Positions 45,047-53,510 of a stretch of DNA of 64,000 nt are shown here, in pieces. A program made the translations under genes and the position numbers. The DNA is from Streptomyces sp. HSG2 (GTDB lineage Bacteria > Actinomycetota > Actinomycetes > Streptomycetales > Streptomycetaceae): the NCBI RefSeq assembly GCF_016598575.1, contig NZ_CP066801.1:4630501-4694500 (forward strand). Direction: 5' to 3'. Positions within the stretch are counted from its first letter, which is position 1, and each line of letters opens with the position of its first letter. The notes below the pieces were generated by a model. The model saw only the letters and a program-made list of their open reading frames with translations, searched no databases and was not told where the DNA came from.

Positions 45047-45835
45047 ATGCGCACCGCCCTGCTCCAGCACTCCGGCCGCCCCGGCTCGCCCGTCGAGAAC
45101 CTCTCGGTCCTCGACGAGGCGGCCGGCCGGGCCGCCGAGGCGGGGGCGAGGTTGCTCGTCACCTCGGAGTTGTTCCTGTCCGGCTACGCGATCGGCGCGG
45201 AGCTGGCCCGGCTGGCCGAGCCCGTGCGGGGTCCCTCGGCCGAGGCCGTCGCGGAGATCGCCGCGCGTCGCGGTCTGGCCATCGCCTACGGATGCCCGGA
45301 GCGGGCCGGGGCGAGGGTCTTCAACACCGTGCAGCTCATCTCCGCCGAGGGCGATCGGCTGGCCGGGTACCGCAAGACGCACCTGTTCGGCGCGTACGAG
45401 CGGGAGCACTTCGCCCCGGGGCGAAGTGCGGTGGTCCAGGCTTCGCTCCACGGCCTGACCGTCGGCCTGTTGGTCTGCTACGACGTGGAGTTCCCCGAAG
45501 TCGTGCGCGCCCACGCGCTCGCCGGCACCGATCTGCTGGTCGTGCCGACGGCACAGGCCCACCCGTTCGAGTTCGTCGCCGAGCAGCTTGTGCCGGTGCG
45601 CGCCTTCGAGAGCCAGATGTACGTCGCGTACGTCAACCGAGTGGGCCGGGAGGGCGCGCACGAGTTCGTGGGGCTGTCCGTGCTCGCCGGGCCGGACGGC
45701 CTGGCCCGGGCCCGCGCGGGACGGTCCGAGGAGCTGATCGTCGCCGACGCCGATCCGGCGATCCTCGCCGCCTCCCGCGCGGCCAACCCGTATCTGGTCG
45801 ACCGCCGGCCCGGCCTGTACGGATCCCTCGCCTGA
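45047..45835 (+). CDS. davA: Carbon-nitrogen hydrolase, 5-aminovaleramidase-like (DavA)
   Basis: The product is 262 aa, a nitrilase-superfamily amidase. The catalytic triad is Glu in LLVTSELFLSGYAIG (about residue 42), Lys in LAGYRKTHLFGAYEREHFAPG and Cys in VGLLVCYDVEFPEVVRAHAL. The sequence around these motifs resembles Pseudomonas DavA, which hydrolyses 5-aminovaleramide to 5-aminovalerate. The adjacent downstream gene resembles the preceding enzyme DavB, which supports the substrate. Another omega-amide is possible. Confidence 0.8.
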   Translation: MRTALLQHSGRPGSPVENLSVLDEAAGRAAEAGARLLVTSELFLSGYAIGAELARLAEPVRGPSAEAVAEIAARRGLAIAYGCPERAGARVFNTVQLISAEGDRLAGYRKTHLFGAYEREHFAPGRSAVVQASLHGLTVGLLVCYDVEFPEVVRAHALAGTDLLVVPTAQAHPFEFVAEQLVPVRAFESQMYVAYVNRVGREGAHEFVGLSVLAGPDGLARARAGRSEELIVADADPAILAASRAANPYLVDRRPGLYGSLA

Positions 45836-45894
45836 CCGGCCGACCGCCGGTCCGCACCACCCGCACCACCGTTCGCGCAAGGAGTCCTCGCCCC

Positions 45895-47592
45895 ATGACG
45901 TCCACCGTGCCCAACGCCGTCGAGCAGCCCGCCGGGGCGCAGCCGCCCATCACCATGTTCGGGCCGGACTTTCCCTACGGCTACGACGACTTCCTCGCGC
46001 ATCCGGCGGGGTTGGGCCAGGTCCCCGCGACCGAGCACGGCACGGAGGTGGCCGTCGTCGGAGGGGGGCTGTCCGGTGTGGTGGCCGCCTACGAGTTGAT
46101 GAAGATGGGGCTGAGGCCCGTGGTGTACGAGGCCGATCGGATCGGCGGACGGCTGCGCACCGTGGGCTTCGACGGCTGTGACGAGACCTTGACCGCCGAG
46201 CTCGGCGCGATGCGATTCCCGCCGTCCTCGACCGCCCTGCGGCACTACGTCGACCTCGTGGGGCTTCGCACGGAGCCGTTTCCCAACCCCCTGGCCGACG
46301 CCACCCCGTCCACGGTGGTCGACCTCAAGGGGGAGACCCACTACGCCGAGACCATCGCCGATCTGCCCCAGGTCTACCGGGACGTGGCGGACGCGTGGAA
46401 CCGCTGTCTCGAGGAGGGCGCCGACTTCTCCGACATGAACCGCGCCATGCGCGAACGCGACGTCCCGCGCATCCGCGAGATATGGTCGCGCCTGGTCCGT
46501 GAGTTGGACGACCAGACCTTCTACGGCTTCCTGTGCGACTCCGAGGCCTTCCGCTCATTCCGGCACCGGGAGATCTTCGGCCAGGTCGGTTTCGGCACGG
46601 GCGGCTGGGACACGGACTTCCCCAACTCCATCCTGGAGATCCTCAGGGTCGTCTACAGCGAGGCCGACGATCATCATCAGGGCATCGTGGGGGGCTCGCA
46701 GCAGCTGCCGCTGCGGCTCTGGGAGCGGGAGCCGGGGAAGATCGTCCACTGGCCACAGGGCACCTCCCTCGCCTCTCTGCACCAGGGCGGCGAACCACGC
46801 CCCGCGGTCACCCGGCTGCGCCGCGTCGAGGGCGACCGCGTCGCGGTGACCGACGCCGCCGGCGACACCCGGACCTACCGTGCCGCGATCTTCACCGCCC
46901 AGTCGTGGATGCTGCTGTCCAAGATCGCATGTGACGACGCGCTCTTCCCCATCGACCACTGGACCGCCATCGAGCGCACCCACTACATGGAGAGTTCGAA
47001 GCTCTTCGTCCCCGTCGACCGGCCGTTCTGGCTGGACAAGGACGCGCGCACCGGGCGGGACAGGATGTCGATGACCCTCACCGATCGGATGACCCGAGGC
47101 ACCTACCTGCTCGACAACGGTCCGGACCGACCCGCCGTGATCTGTCTCTCCTACACCTGGTGCGACGACAGCCTGAAGTGGCTGCCGCTCTCAGCCGAAG
47201 AGCGCATGGAGGTCATGCTCGCGTCGCTCGGCGAGATCTATCCCGGGGTGGACATCCGTCGGCACGTCATCGGGGATCCGGTGACGGTCTCCTGGGAGAA
47301 CGAGCCGTACTTCATGGGGGCGTTCAAGGCGAACCTGCCCGGACACTACCGCTACCAGCGGCGGTTGTTCACCCACTTCATGCAGGACCGCCTGCCGGCG
47401 GACAAGCGAGGGCTGTTCCTGGCCGGCGACGACATCTCCTGGACCGCCGGGTGGGCGGAGGGTGCCGTGCAGACGGCGCTCAACGCCGTATGGGGCGTCA
47501 TGCACCATCTGGGCGGTGCCACCGACGCCGCCAATCCCGGCCCCGGGGACGTGTACGACGCCATCGCGCCGCTCGAACTCCCCGAGGACTGA
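45895..47592 (+). CDS. davB: Flavin amine oxidase family, L-lysine 2-monooxygenase-like (DavB)
   Basis: The product is 565 aa. The FAD dinucleotide motif is VAVVGGGLSGVVAAYEL (about residues 50-66) followed by VVYEADRIGGRLR. A characteristic N-terminus (ITMFGPDFPYGYDDFLAHPA) plus GQVGFGTGGWDTDFPNSILE and the C-terminal FLAGDDISWTAGWAEGAVQT closely resemble Pseudomonas lysine 2-monooxygenase, which oxidatively decarboxylates lysine to 5-aminovaleramide. Tryptophan 2-monooxygenase is the main alternative. ATG 45895 follows AAGGAG and is 59 bp after the amidase gene, so they are an operon. Confidence 0.8.
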   Translation: MTSTVPNAVEQPAGAQPPITMFGPDFPYGYDDFLAHPAGLGQVPATEHGTEVAVVGGGLSGVVAAYELMKMGLRPVVYEADRIGGRLRTVGFDGCDETLTAELGAMRFPPSSTALRHYVDLVGLRTEPFPNPLADATPSTVVDLKGETHYAETIADLPQVYRDVADAWNRCLEEGADFSDMNRAMRERDVPRIREIWSRLVRELDDQTFYGFLCDSEAFRSFRHREIFGQVGFGTGGWDTDFPNSILEILRVVYSEADDHHQGIVGGSQQLPLRLWEREPGKIVHWPQGTSLASLHQGGEPRPAVTRLRRVEGDRVAVTDAAGDTRTYRAAIFTAQSWMLLSKIACDDALFPIDHWTAIERTHYMESSKLFVPVDRPFWLDKDARTGRDRMSMTLTDRMTRGTYLLDNGPDRPAVICLSYTWCDDSLKWLPLSAEERMEVMLASLGEIYPGVDIRRHVIGDPVTVSWENEPYFMGAFKANLPGHYRYQRRLFTHFMQDRLPADKRGLFLAGDDISWTAGWAEGAVQTALNAVWGVMHHLGGATDAANPGPGDVYDAIAPLELPED

Positions 47593-47618
47593 GGAGGTCT
47601 CCGCCCCGGCCGGACGGC

Positions 47619-48374
47619 TCACGCCCGGTGCGCGCCGAGGGCCTGCCCGACACGCGGTCGCGAGTGGGCGCCGTCGAGGCCGTCCGGCAAGGGGGTGAGC
47701 AGCAGCCGGGTCGCCAGCCCGACCCCCGCGTCCAGCCTGGCGGCGAAGTCCCGCGCCACCTCGGGCCGGCGGTCGAGCGACCACAGAGCCCGGGCCGAGG
47801 CCCAGGCCGTCTCCCGCGCCCGGTCGAGCCGCCAGGCGTCCAGGAGGTGCGCCAGGGGATCGGTGACACGGAGCACCTCCGGGCCCGGTACCAACTCGTC
47901 GTGGACCCGCTCCTCCAGCACCGTGAGCAGGTCGCCCACCCGATCGAAGTCGTCCTCCATGTCCGCAGGTTCGCAGTCGAGGGTACGGCAGGCGTCCACG
48001 ACGGCGAGCGTGAGATCGTGGCCGACGTGCGCGTTGATCGCGGCGAGCGCGAACTGCGCGGGGCGTACTCCGGCGTGCCGGCGGAGCCGCAGGAGGGGTC
48101 GCCACGCGGCCGGCGGCACGTGGCCGGCGTCCATGGTGCCCACGGCGCCGAGGTAGCGGGCCGCCAGCCGCTCCACCAGCACGATCGTGGCCCGGACCTG
48201 CGGAAACCCGCCGCCGGTCGGCTTCGCGGCGACCGCCTCCGCCACCGTCAGGTAGACACGGTTGAAGACGGCGACCCCGTCCCGTGGAGGGAGGGCGGAG
48301 TCGAGTTCCCGCATCCGGCCCCGGGCGGAAACCATCGGACCGACCGCGGTGGTGAGTTGCTCGCACTGGGCCAT
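47619..48374 (-). CDS. DUF5995-family protein
   Basis: The product is 251 aa, soluble and predominantly alpha-helical, resembling the DUF5995 family, which has no known function. A conserved-looking core contains RDGVAVFNRVYLTVAEAV, PAQFALAAINAHVGHDLTL and DMEDDFDRVGDLLT. The INAHVGHDL segment with nearby acidic residues could bind metal, but this is a guess. ATG 48374 is the first in frame. It converges on davB, with only 26 bp between the stops. Confidence 0.75.
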   Translation of the reverse strand: MAQCEQLTTAVGPMVSARGRMRELDSALPPRDGVAVFNRVYLTVAEAVAAKPTGGGFPQVRATIVLVERLAARYLGAVGTMDAGHVPPAAWRPLLRLRRHAGVRPAQFALAAINAHVGHDLTLAVVDACRTLDCEPADMEDDFDRVGDLLTVLEERVHDELVPGPEVLRVTDPLAHLLDAWRLDRARETAWASARALWSLDRRPEVARDFAARLDAGVGLATRLLLTPLPDGLDGAHSRPRVGQALGAHRA

Positions 48375-48475
48375 GACGGCAGCGTGGCAGCCCTAGGGTG
48401 GCGCGAGTGCCGGCGGGCCCGGTGCTTCCCCGGAACGAGGGAACGTGCCCGCCGTGTGGGAGAGGGGGAAGGGAC

Positions 48476-49675
48476 ATGTCGGACCTCCGCGCTCGGCGCG
48501 GACGGGTCATCGGGCGGGACGCGATGGTCGCCGCCGCGTCGATCGTGGTCGCCGTGGCCACGGCGACCGGGGTGCTCGCCTCGCCGAGAGAGGGCGGGGG
48601 AGGCGACGGGGTCGACCCCGAGGCCGCTCGGTCGTCGCCGACGGTGATCGCCGACGAGCGGCCTCCGGCGCCGAACCCGGTGCGGCCGGTCTCCCGTCAC
48701 ACCGAACCCTCGTCGGCGCCGTCCGCGGCGCCCCGCCCGGCCACACCCTTCACGCCTCCCGACCCTCCCGCGAGCGGCCGGGAACCGGCGGAGGCGGAGG
48801 AGACGCCGAAAACCGCGGGGCTGTACCGTCACCCCGATTCCCGGGTTCTCGACTGGGTTCGGGAGAACCCGGACGACCCGCGGCTTCCCAGGATCGTCTC
48901 CGAGATTGCCGACCGACCCGCGGCCGTGTGGTTCGCCGACTACACGCCGGACACCATCACCGAGCGGGTGCGGGCGGTGACCTCGGGCGGGGAGGCCGAG
49001 GGACGAGTGCCGGTCGTCGTGCCCTACGCCATCCCGGACCGGGACTGCGGCGGCCACTCGCTCGGCGGCGCCCCCGATCTCGCGGCCTACGACGACTGGA
49101 TCGACCTGTTCGCCGCCGGCCTGGGAAGCGCCGAGGTCATCGTGGTACTGGAGCCCGACGCCGTCGCCCAGGCCGAGTGCCTGACCCAGGTGGCGCGTGA
49201 CGGACGGTTCGCCTCCCTGGCCCGTGCCGGACGCGTGTTCAAGGAGGCCAATCCCCGGGCCAGGGTCTACTTCGACGCCGGTCACTCCGGTTGGCACGCG
49301 CCGGACGTCCAGGCCGCCTGGCTTCGGGGGGCCGGCGCGGCCTCACCCGAAGCCTCCGACGGTGTCTTCACCAACGTGTCCAACTTCCACACCACCGCGG
49401 ACGAGGTGGGATACGCCCGGGAGGTGTTGGAGGCGCTCGGCGGTCCCGAGTCGCTGGGAGCGGTGGTGGACACCAGCCGCAACGGCAACGGGCCCCCGGC
49501 GGACGGTGCCTGGTGCGATCCCGAGGGGCGTGCCCTTGGTCGCCCCCCGACGCTGACCACCGGCGAGGATCGTGTGGACGCCTACCTGTGGATCAAGCTG
49601 CCGGGCGAGTCCGACGGGTGCCTGGCCAGGCCCGGCACGTTCAGCCCGGAGTACGCCAGCGAGCTGGCGGGCTGA
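48476..49675 (+). CDS. Secreted glycoside hydrolase family 6 (endoglucanase-like)
   Basis: The product is 399 aa. An N-terminal membrane/signal segment (AMVAAASIVVAVATATGVLA, about residues 14-33) and a Pro/Ser/Ala-rich linker to about residue 110 precede a GH6 domain. GH6 hallmarks are IPDRDCGGHSLGGAPDLAAY, the catalytic Asp in VVLEPDAVAQAECL, DAGHSGWHAP, DTSRNGNGP and WIKLPGESDGC. GH6 enzymes cut beta-1,4-glucan with inversion. No cellulose-binding module is seen. The ATG follows GGGGGAAGGG. Confidence 0.9.
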   Translation: MSDLRARRGRVIGRDAMVAAASIVVAVATATGVLASPREGGGGDGVDPEAARSSPTVIADERPPAPNPVRPVSRHTEPSSAPSAAPRPATPFTPPDPPASGREPAEAEETPKTAGLYRHPDSRVLDWVRENPDDPRLPRIVSEIADRPAAVWFADYTPDTITERVRAVTSGGEAEGRVPVVVPYAIPDRDCGGHSLGGAPDLAAYDDWIDLFAAGLGSAEVIVVLEPDAVAQAECLTQVARDGRFASLARAGRVFKEANPRARVYFDAGHSGWHAPDVQAAWLRGAGAASPEASDGVFTNVSNFHTTADEVGYAREVLEALGGPESLGAVVDTSRNGNGPPADGAWCDPEGRALGRPPTLTTGEDRVDAYLWIKLPGESDGCLARPGTFSPEYASELAG

Positions 49676-49717
49676 CTCGGGCGTCCCGTTGGCCCCGAGC
49701 GATCCGACGGCCCGGAG

Positions 49718-49753
49718 GGGTGAAGGATGTGATCCACCCCACATCCTTCACCC
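49718..49753 (+). terminator. Terminator hairpin after the GH6 gene
   Basis: A perfect 14-bp stem (GGGTGAAGGATGTG with CACATCCTTCACCC) closes an 8-nt loop, 42 bp after the GH6 stop and 47 bp before the FMN riboswitch. Confidence 0.65.
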
Positions 49754-49800
49754 GCATGGCCTCCTGTCGAGCGTGGCAGACTGGCCCCGTACCAGAAGCA

Positions 49801-49927
49801 GCGCACTCCGGGGTCGGTGAAAGTCCGAGCCGGCGGTTACAGTCCGCGACCCGGCCGCTTCCAGCGGCCGGTTGACCAGGTGGAATTCCTGGACCGACGG
49901 TGAAAGTCCGGATGGGAGGCAGTGCGC
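49801..49927 (+). promoter_or_regulatory. FMN riboswitch (RFN element)
   Basis: The outer stem GCGCACT (49801-49807) and AGTGCGC (49921-49927) closes a multi-branched aptamer. It contains the diagnostic GTCGGTGAAAGTCCGAGCC, GGTTACAGTCCGCGACCC and GACGGTGAAAGTCCGGATGG segments. The aptamer lies about 160 bp before ribE. High FMN should shut off the ribE-ribM-ribBA-ribH operon. In Streptomyces the expression platform probably acts near the ribE ribosome binding site or by termination; which one is not clear here. Confidence 0.95.
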
Positions 49928-50087
49928 GGCGGGCGGGCCTCCGTGCGCGCCGCCGTACCGTCCGTCCACGGGTCGTACCCGGGGCCGGTCTAGGTCCGGT
50001 GCCGCTTCGAGGGGTTCCCGACCGCTTCATACGTCGCTCGTCGACATCCCCGGAGTCCGCGCCCGATGAGGCAGGAGGGCCCGGGCA

Positions 50088-50696
50088 GTGTTCACCGGAA
50101 TCGTCGAAGAGCTGGGCGAGGTAGCCGCCGTCGAGATCCTCCGCGACGCCCGCCGCTTTCGACTGCGCGGCGCCATCGTCACCGAGGGTGTGAGCCACGG
50201 CGACTCCATCGCCGTCAACGGCGTGTGCCTCACGGTCGTCGCACACGAGGGCGACGAGTTCACCGCCGACGTCATGGCGGAGACCCTTGACCGCTCCGGC
50301 CTGGGTTCCCTGTCGGTCGGCTCCCCGGTCAACCTGGAGCGGCCCACCGCCGTCGGCGACCGCCTCGGCGGACACATCGTGCAGGGCCATGTGGACGGGA
50401 CGGGCCGAGTCGTGGAGCGCACGCCGTCCGACCACTGGGAGATCGTCAGGATCTCGCTCCCCGCCACCCTGGCCCGCTACGTCGTGGAGAAGGGCTCCGT
50501 GGCCGTCGACGGCGTCAGCCTGACCGTCGTCGACGTCGGGGCCGACTTCTTCACCGTCAGTCTGATCCCCACGACGCTGGAGCTGACCACGCTCGGCGCC
50601 AAGCGGATCGGCGACCCGGTCAACCTGGAGGTGGACGTGGTCGCCAAGTACGTCGAGCGCCTCATGTCCCTTCCCGCCGCGGAGAACCACCGGTGA
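50088..50696 (+). CDS. ribE: Riboflavin synthase alpha subunit
   Basis: The enzyme is 202 aa and dismutates two lumazines to riboflavin plus a pyrimidine. The two lumazine-binding barrels are visible as an internal duplication: FTGIVEELGEV with GDSIAVNGVCLTVV, and HIVQGHVDGTGRV with KGSVAVDGVSLTVV. The start is GTG 50088 with GGAGGG upstream. The stop overlaps the ribM GTG (GTGA). It is the first gene after the FMN riboswitch. ribD is not in the window. Confidence 0.96.
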   Translation: MFTGIVEELGEVAAVEILRDARRFRLRGAIVTEGVSHGDSIAVNGVCLTVVAHEGDEFTADVMAETLDRSGLGSLSVGSPVNLERPTAVGDRLGGHIVQGHVDGTGRVVERTPSDHWEIVRISLPATLARYVVEKGSVAVDGVSLTVVDVGADFFTVSLIPTTLELTTLGAKRIGDPVNLEVDVVAKYVERLMSLPAAENHR

Positions 50697-51337
50697 ACTG
50701 GCTCAACGCGGAGGCGTTCACTGTTCTCGACCAGCACATCAAGTGGTCGGACATGATCGGCAACGTCATCGGGCTGACGGCCCTGGCCCTGGGATGGCGC
50801 CGCTCGATCTGGACGTGGCCGGCGCAGTTCGTCTCCGGTCTCGTCCTGTTCGCGGCCTTCGCGACCGCCCACCTCTCCGGCAGCGCGGGCAAGCAGATCG
50901 TCGTCATGGTGGTCGCCTGTTACGGCTTCCACCAGTGGACCCGCGGCCGGCGGCGGGAGCGGGACGGCTCGATCGCCGTACGCTTCGCCACCTGGCGGGA
51001 GCGAGGGGTCCTGGCGGGGTCGGCGCTCGCCGGCACGCTGGTCGTGGGCGGACTGTTCACCGCCTTCCCCACCCTGTCCTGGGACCCCTGGCCGGACGCC
51101 TATCTCTTCGTCGGGACCGTGGTCGCCATGTACGCCCAGGCGCGTGGCATGGTCGAGTTCTGGCTCGCGTGGTTGCTCGTCGACCTGGTCGGTGTCCCGT
51201 TGAACTTCGCCAACGGATTCGCCTTTTCCGGTTTCGTCTACATCGTCTACGGCGCGCTCGTCCTGTGGGGTCTGCGCGACTGGTGGCTGCGCTCGCGCGG
51301 GGCCGCGCCGACCGTCCCGGAAGGAACCCCCGCATGA
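50693..51337 (+). CDS. ribM: Riboflavin transporter RibM (PnuC/PnuX family)
   Basis: The product is 214 aa with about seven membrane segments and belongs to the PnuC-like family. In the riboflavin operon context it corresponds to RibM/PnuX, a facilitator of riboflavin (and roseoflavin) uptake in Streptomyces rather than an NMN transporter. Typical blocks are VIGLTALALGWRRSIWTWPA near the N-terminus and AWLLVDLVGVPLNFANGFAF near the C-terminus. The start is GTG 50693, overlapping ribE by 4 bp; the ribBA ATG overlaps its stop. Confidence 0.9.
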   Translation: MNWLNAEAFTVLDQHIKWSDMIGNVIGLTALALGWRRSIWTWPAQFVSGLVLFAAFATAHLSGSAGKQIVVMVVACYGFHQWTRGRRRERDGSIAVRFATWRERGVLAGSALAGTLVVGGLFTAFPTLSWDPWPDAYLFVGTVVAMYAQARGMVEFWLAWLLVDLVGVPLNFANGFAFSGFVYIVYGALVLWGLRDWWLRSRGAAPTVPEGTPA

Positions 51338-52620
51338 CCGTGGCAACCGTCCTCAGCCCTCCCGCGGAAACCGAGGATCTCGCGCTGGACCCCGTCGAAC
51401 GCGCGGTGGCGGACATCGCCGCGGGGCGCCCCGTCGTCGTCGTCGACGACGAGGGGCGGGAGAACGAGGGGGATCTCGTCGTGGCCGCCGAGCTGGTCAC
51501 CGAGGAGATCGTCGCCTTCATGATGAGCGAGTGCCGCGGCCTGATCTGCGCGCCCATGGAGGGCGACGAACTGGACCGACTGCGGCTCCCGCAGATGGTC
51601 CGGGACAACACCGAGGCCCTGCGCACCGCGTTCACCGTCTCGGTGGACGCGTCCGGCGCGCACGGGGTGACCACCGGCATCTCCGCCGCCGACCGGGCCA
51701 GGACGCTCCGACTGCTCGCCGGCGGCACGGCGACGCCCGGCGACCTGGTCCGGCCGGGGCACGTCTTTCCCCTGCGCGCGCGCCCCGGCGGGGTCCTGGC
51801 CCGCGACGGCCACACCGAGGCCGCCGTGGACCTCGCCCGGATGGCGGGGCTGCGGCCCGCGGGGGCCATCGTGGAGATCGCCGGGGAGGACGGGCGCATG
51901 CTGCGGCTCCCCGAGCTCGTCCCGTTCGCCCGGAAGCACCATCTGACGATCATCTCCATCGAGGACCTGATCGCCTATCGGAGGCGGGCCGAGCCGTCGG
52001 TGCGGCGTGAGGTGTCGGTCCCCCTGCCCACCCGGCACGGGGCCTTCACGGCGCACGGCTACCTCTCCGCCGACGGCGTCGAGCACGTCGCCCTGGTCCA
52101 CGGGGACCTCGGCGACGGCGCGGACGTCCTGGTCCGCCTGCACTCGGAGTGCCTGACCGGTGACGTCTTCGGTTCCCTGCGCTGCGACTGCGGCCCCCAA
52201 CTGGACGCGGCCATGGACCGCGTCCGCGCCGAGGGTCGCGGAGTGGTCGTCTATCTGCGGGGCCACGAGGGCCGGGGCATCGGACTGATGTCCAAGCTGC
52301 GCGCCTACGAACTCCAGGAGCGGGGCCGCGACACCCTCGACGCCAACCTGGAACTCGGCCTGCCCGCCGACGCCCGCGACTACCGCGCGGGCGCGGAGAT
52401 CCTGGCGGATCTGGGGGTGAGCGGGGTGCGACTGATGACCAACAACCCGGAGAAGGCCGACGCCCTCGCACGACACGGCATCCGCCCGGTCCGCCGCGAG
52501 CCGATGCCCGTCCAGGCCGGCGAGCACAACCTGCGGTACCTGCGCACCAAGCGCGATCGGATGGGGCACGACCTGCCCTGGCTCGACACCCCGGTGGGGT
52601 CCGGCCACCGGGAGGAGTAG
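51334..52620 (+). CDS. ribBA: Bifunctional DHBP synthase / GTP cyclohydrolase II
   Basis: The product is 428 aa and makes both precursors of riboflavin. The N-terminal DHBP synthase half has VVVDDEGRENEGDLVVAAE, GVTTGISAADRA and GHTEAAVDLARMAGL. The C-terminal GTP cyclohydrolase II half (from about residue 230) has the zinc Cys cluster in LHSECLTGDVFGSLRCDCG and the catalytic LRGHEGRGIGLMSKLRAYEL. ATG 51334 overlaps the ribM stop. ribH follows after 52 bp, a spacer with a duplicated ACAGACGAG. Confidence 0.97.
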   Translation: MTVATVLSPPAETEDLALDPVERAVADIAAGRPVVVVDDEGRENEGDLVVAAELVTEEIVAFMMSECRGLICAPMEGDELDRLRLPQMVRDNTEALRTAFTVSVDASGAHGVTTGISAADRARTLRLLAGGTATPGDLVRPGHVFPLRARPGGVLARDGHTEAAVDLARMAGLRPAGAIVEIAGEDGRMLRLPELVPFARKHHLTIISIEDLIAYRRRAEPSVRREVSVPLPTRHGAFTAHGYLSADGVEHVALVHGDLGDGADVLVRLHSECLTGDVFGSLRCDCGPQLDAAMDRVRAEGRGVVVYLRGHEGRGIGLMSKLRAYELQERGRDTLDANLELGLPADARDYRAGAEILADLGVSGVRLMTNNPEKADALARHGIRPVRREPMPVQAGEHNLRYLRTKRDRMGHDLPWLDTPVGSGHREE

Positions 52621-52672
52621 CCGAGCGGGACCCGACAAGACAGACGAGACAGACGAGACACGAGGAGAGAAC

Positions 52673-53158
52673 ATGAGTGGCAAGGGCGCGCCCGAGCTGT
52701 TCGTCAGCGGAGTGGGGGACCTCAGGGTGGCCGTCGTCGCGGCGCGGTGGCACGAGAAGGTGATGGACGGACTCGTCGACGGCGCGCTCCGTGCTCTGCG
52801 CGATCTGGGCATCGACGAGCCCACCTTGCTGCGGGTCCCCGGGAGCTGGGAGCTTCCGGTCGTGGCCAAGGCCCTGGCCGATCGGGGCTACGACGCGATC
52901 GTCGCGCTCGGGGTCGTCGTGCGCGGTGGGACTCCCCATTTCGAGTACGTGTGCCAAGGTGTCACGGAGGGACTGACCCGGGTGTCGGTCGACACCGGGG
53001 TCCCGGTCGGGTTCGGGGTGCTCACGTGCGACACCGAGGACCAGGCCGTGGACCGGGCGGGTCTGCCGGGGTCGGCCGAGGACAAGGGGCACGAGGCGGT
53101 CACCGCCGCCGTGGCCACGGCGGCCACCCTCCGGTCGCTCTCGGAACCCTGGCGCTGA
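52673..53158 (+). CDS. ribH: 6,7-Dimethyl-8-ribityllumazine synthase
   Basis: The enzyme is 161 aa and condenses the RibBA and RibD products to lumazine, forming a multimeric shell. Motifs are VAVVAARWHEKVMDGLVDGA, RVPGSWELPVVAKAL, ALGVVVRGGTPHFEYVC (catalytic His) and GFGVLTCDTEDQAVDRAG. The start is ATG 52673 with GAGGAGAG upstream. It is the last gene of the riboswitch-controlled operon. Confidence 0.97.
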   Translation: MSGKGAPELFVSGVGDLRVAVVAARWHEKVMDGLVDGALRALRDLGIDEPTLLRVPGSWELPVVAKALADRGYDAIVALGVVVRGGTPHFEYVCQGVTEGLTRVSVDTGVPVGFGVLTCDTEDQAVDRAGLPGSAEDKGHEAVTAAVATAATLRSLSEPWR

Positions 53159-53176
53159 GCACCCGGGCGAAGCGCG

Positions 53177-53182
53177 TAGGGT
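53177..53182 (+). promoter_or_regulatory. -10 element before hisE
   Basis: TAGGGT lies 10 bp before the hisE ATG in the short gap after ribH. It gives hisE-hisG a promoter of their own with a very short or absent leader. Confidence 0.4.
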
Positions 53183-53192
53183 TGGGGTCACC

Positions 53193-53465
53193 ATGTCCAA
53201 GAAGACGTTCGAGGAGCTGTTCAGCGAGCTCCAGCACAAGGCCGCACACGGTGACCCCGCCACCTCCCGCACCGCCGAGCTGGTGGACAGTGGGGTTCAC
53301 GCCATCGGCAAGAAGGTCGTCGAGGAGGCCGCGGAGGTCTGGATGGCCGCCGAGTACGAGGCCAAGGAGGCCACGGCCGAGGAGATCTCCCAGCTGCTCT
53401 ACCACGTCCAGGTGATGATGGTGGCCCGAGGCATCACCCTCGACGACGTGTACGCCCACCTCTAG
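53193..53465 (+). CDS. hisE: Phosphoribosyl-ATP pyrophosphatase
   Basis: The enzyme is 90 aa, an all-helical MazG-like fold that converts PR-ATP to PR-AMP in histidine synthesis. The metal-binding EVVEEAAEVWMAAEYE-like region (VVEEAAEVWMAAEYEAKEAT) and the C-terminal LLYHVQVMMVARGITLDDVY are intact. ATG 53193. It is monofunctional, without hisI, and is followed by hisG after 45 bp, as usual in actinobacteria. Confidence 0.96.
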   Translation: MSKKTFEELFSELQHKAAHGDPATSRTAELVDSGVHAIGKKVVEEAAEVWMAAEYEAKEATAEEISQLLYHVQVMMVARGITLDDVYAHL

Positions 53466-53510
53466 ACCACACCTCGTGCAGAACCCTCTCACGCAAAGGA
53501 AGCCGACTCC

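Noticed and set aside
52621..52672. Duplicated ACAGACGAG between ribBA and ribH
   Set aside because: Two short copies in a purine-rich spacer leading to a GAGGAGAG ribosome binding site; probably simple sequence.
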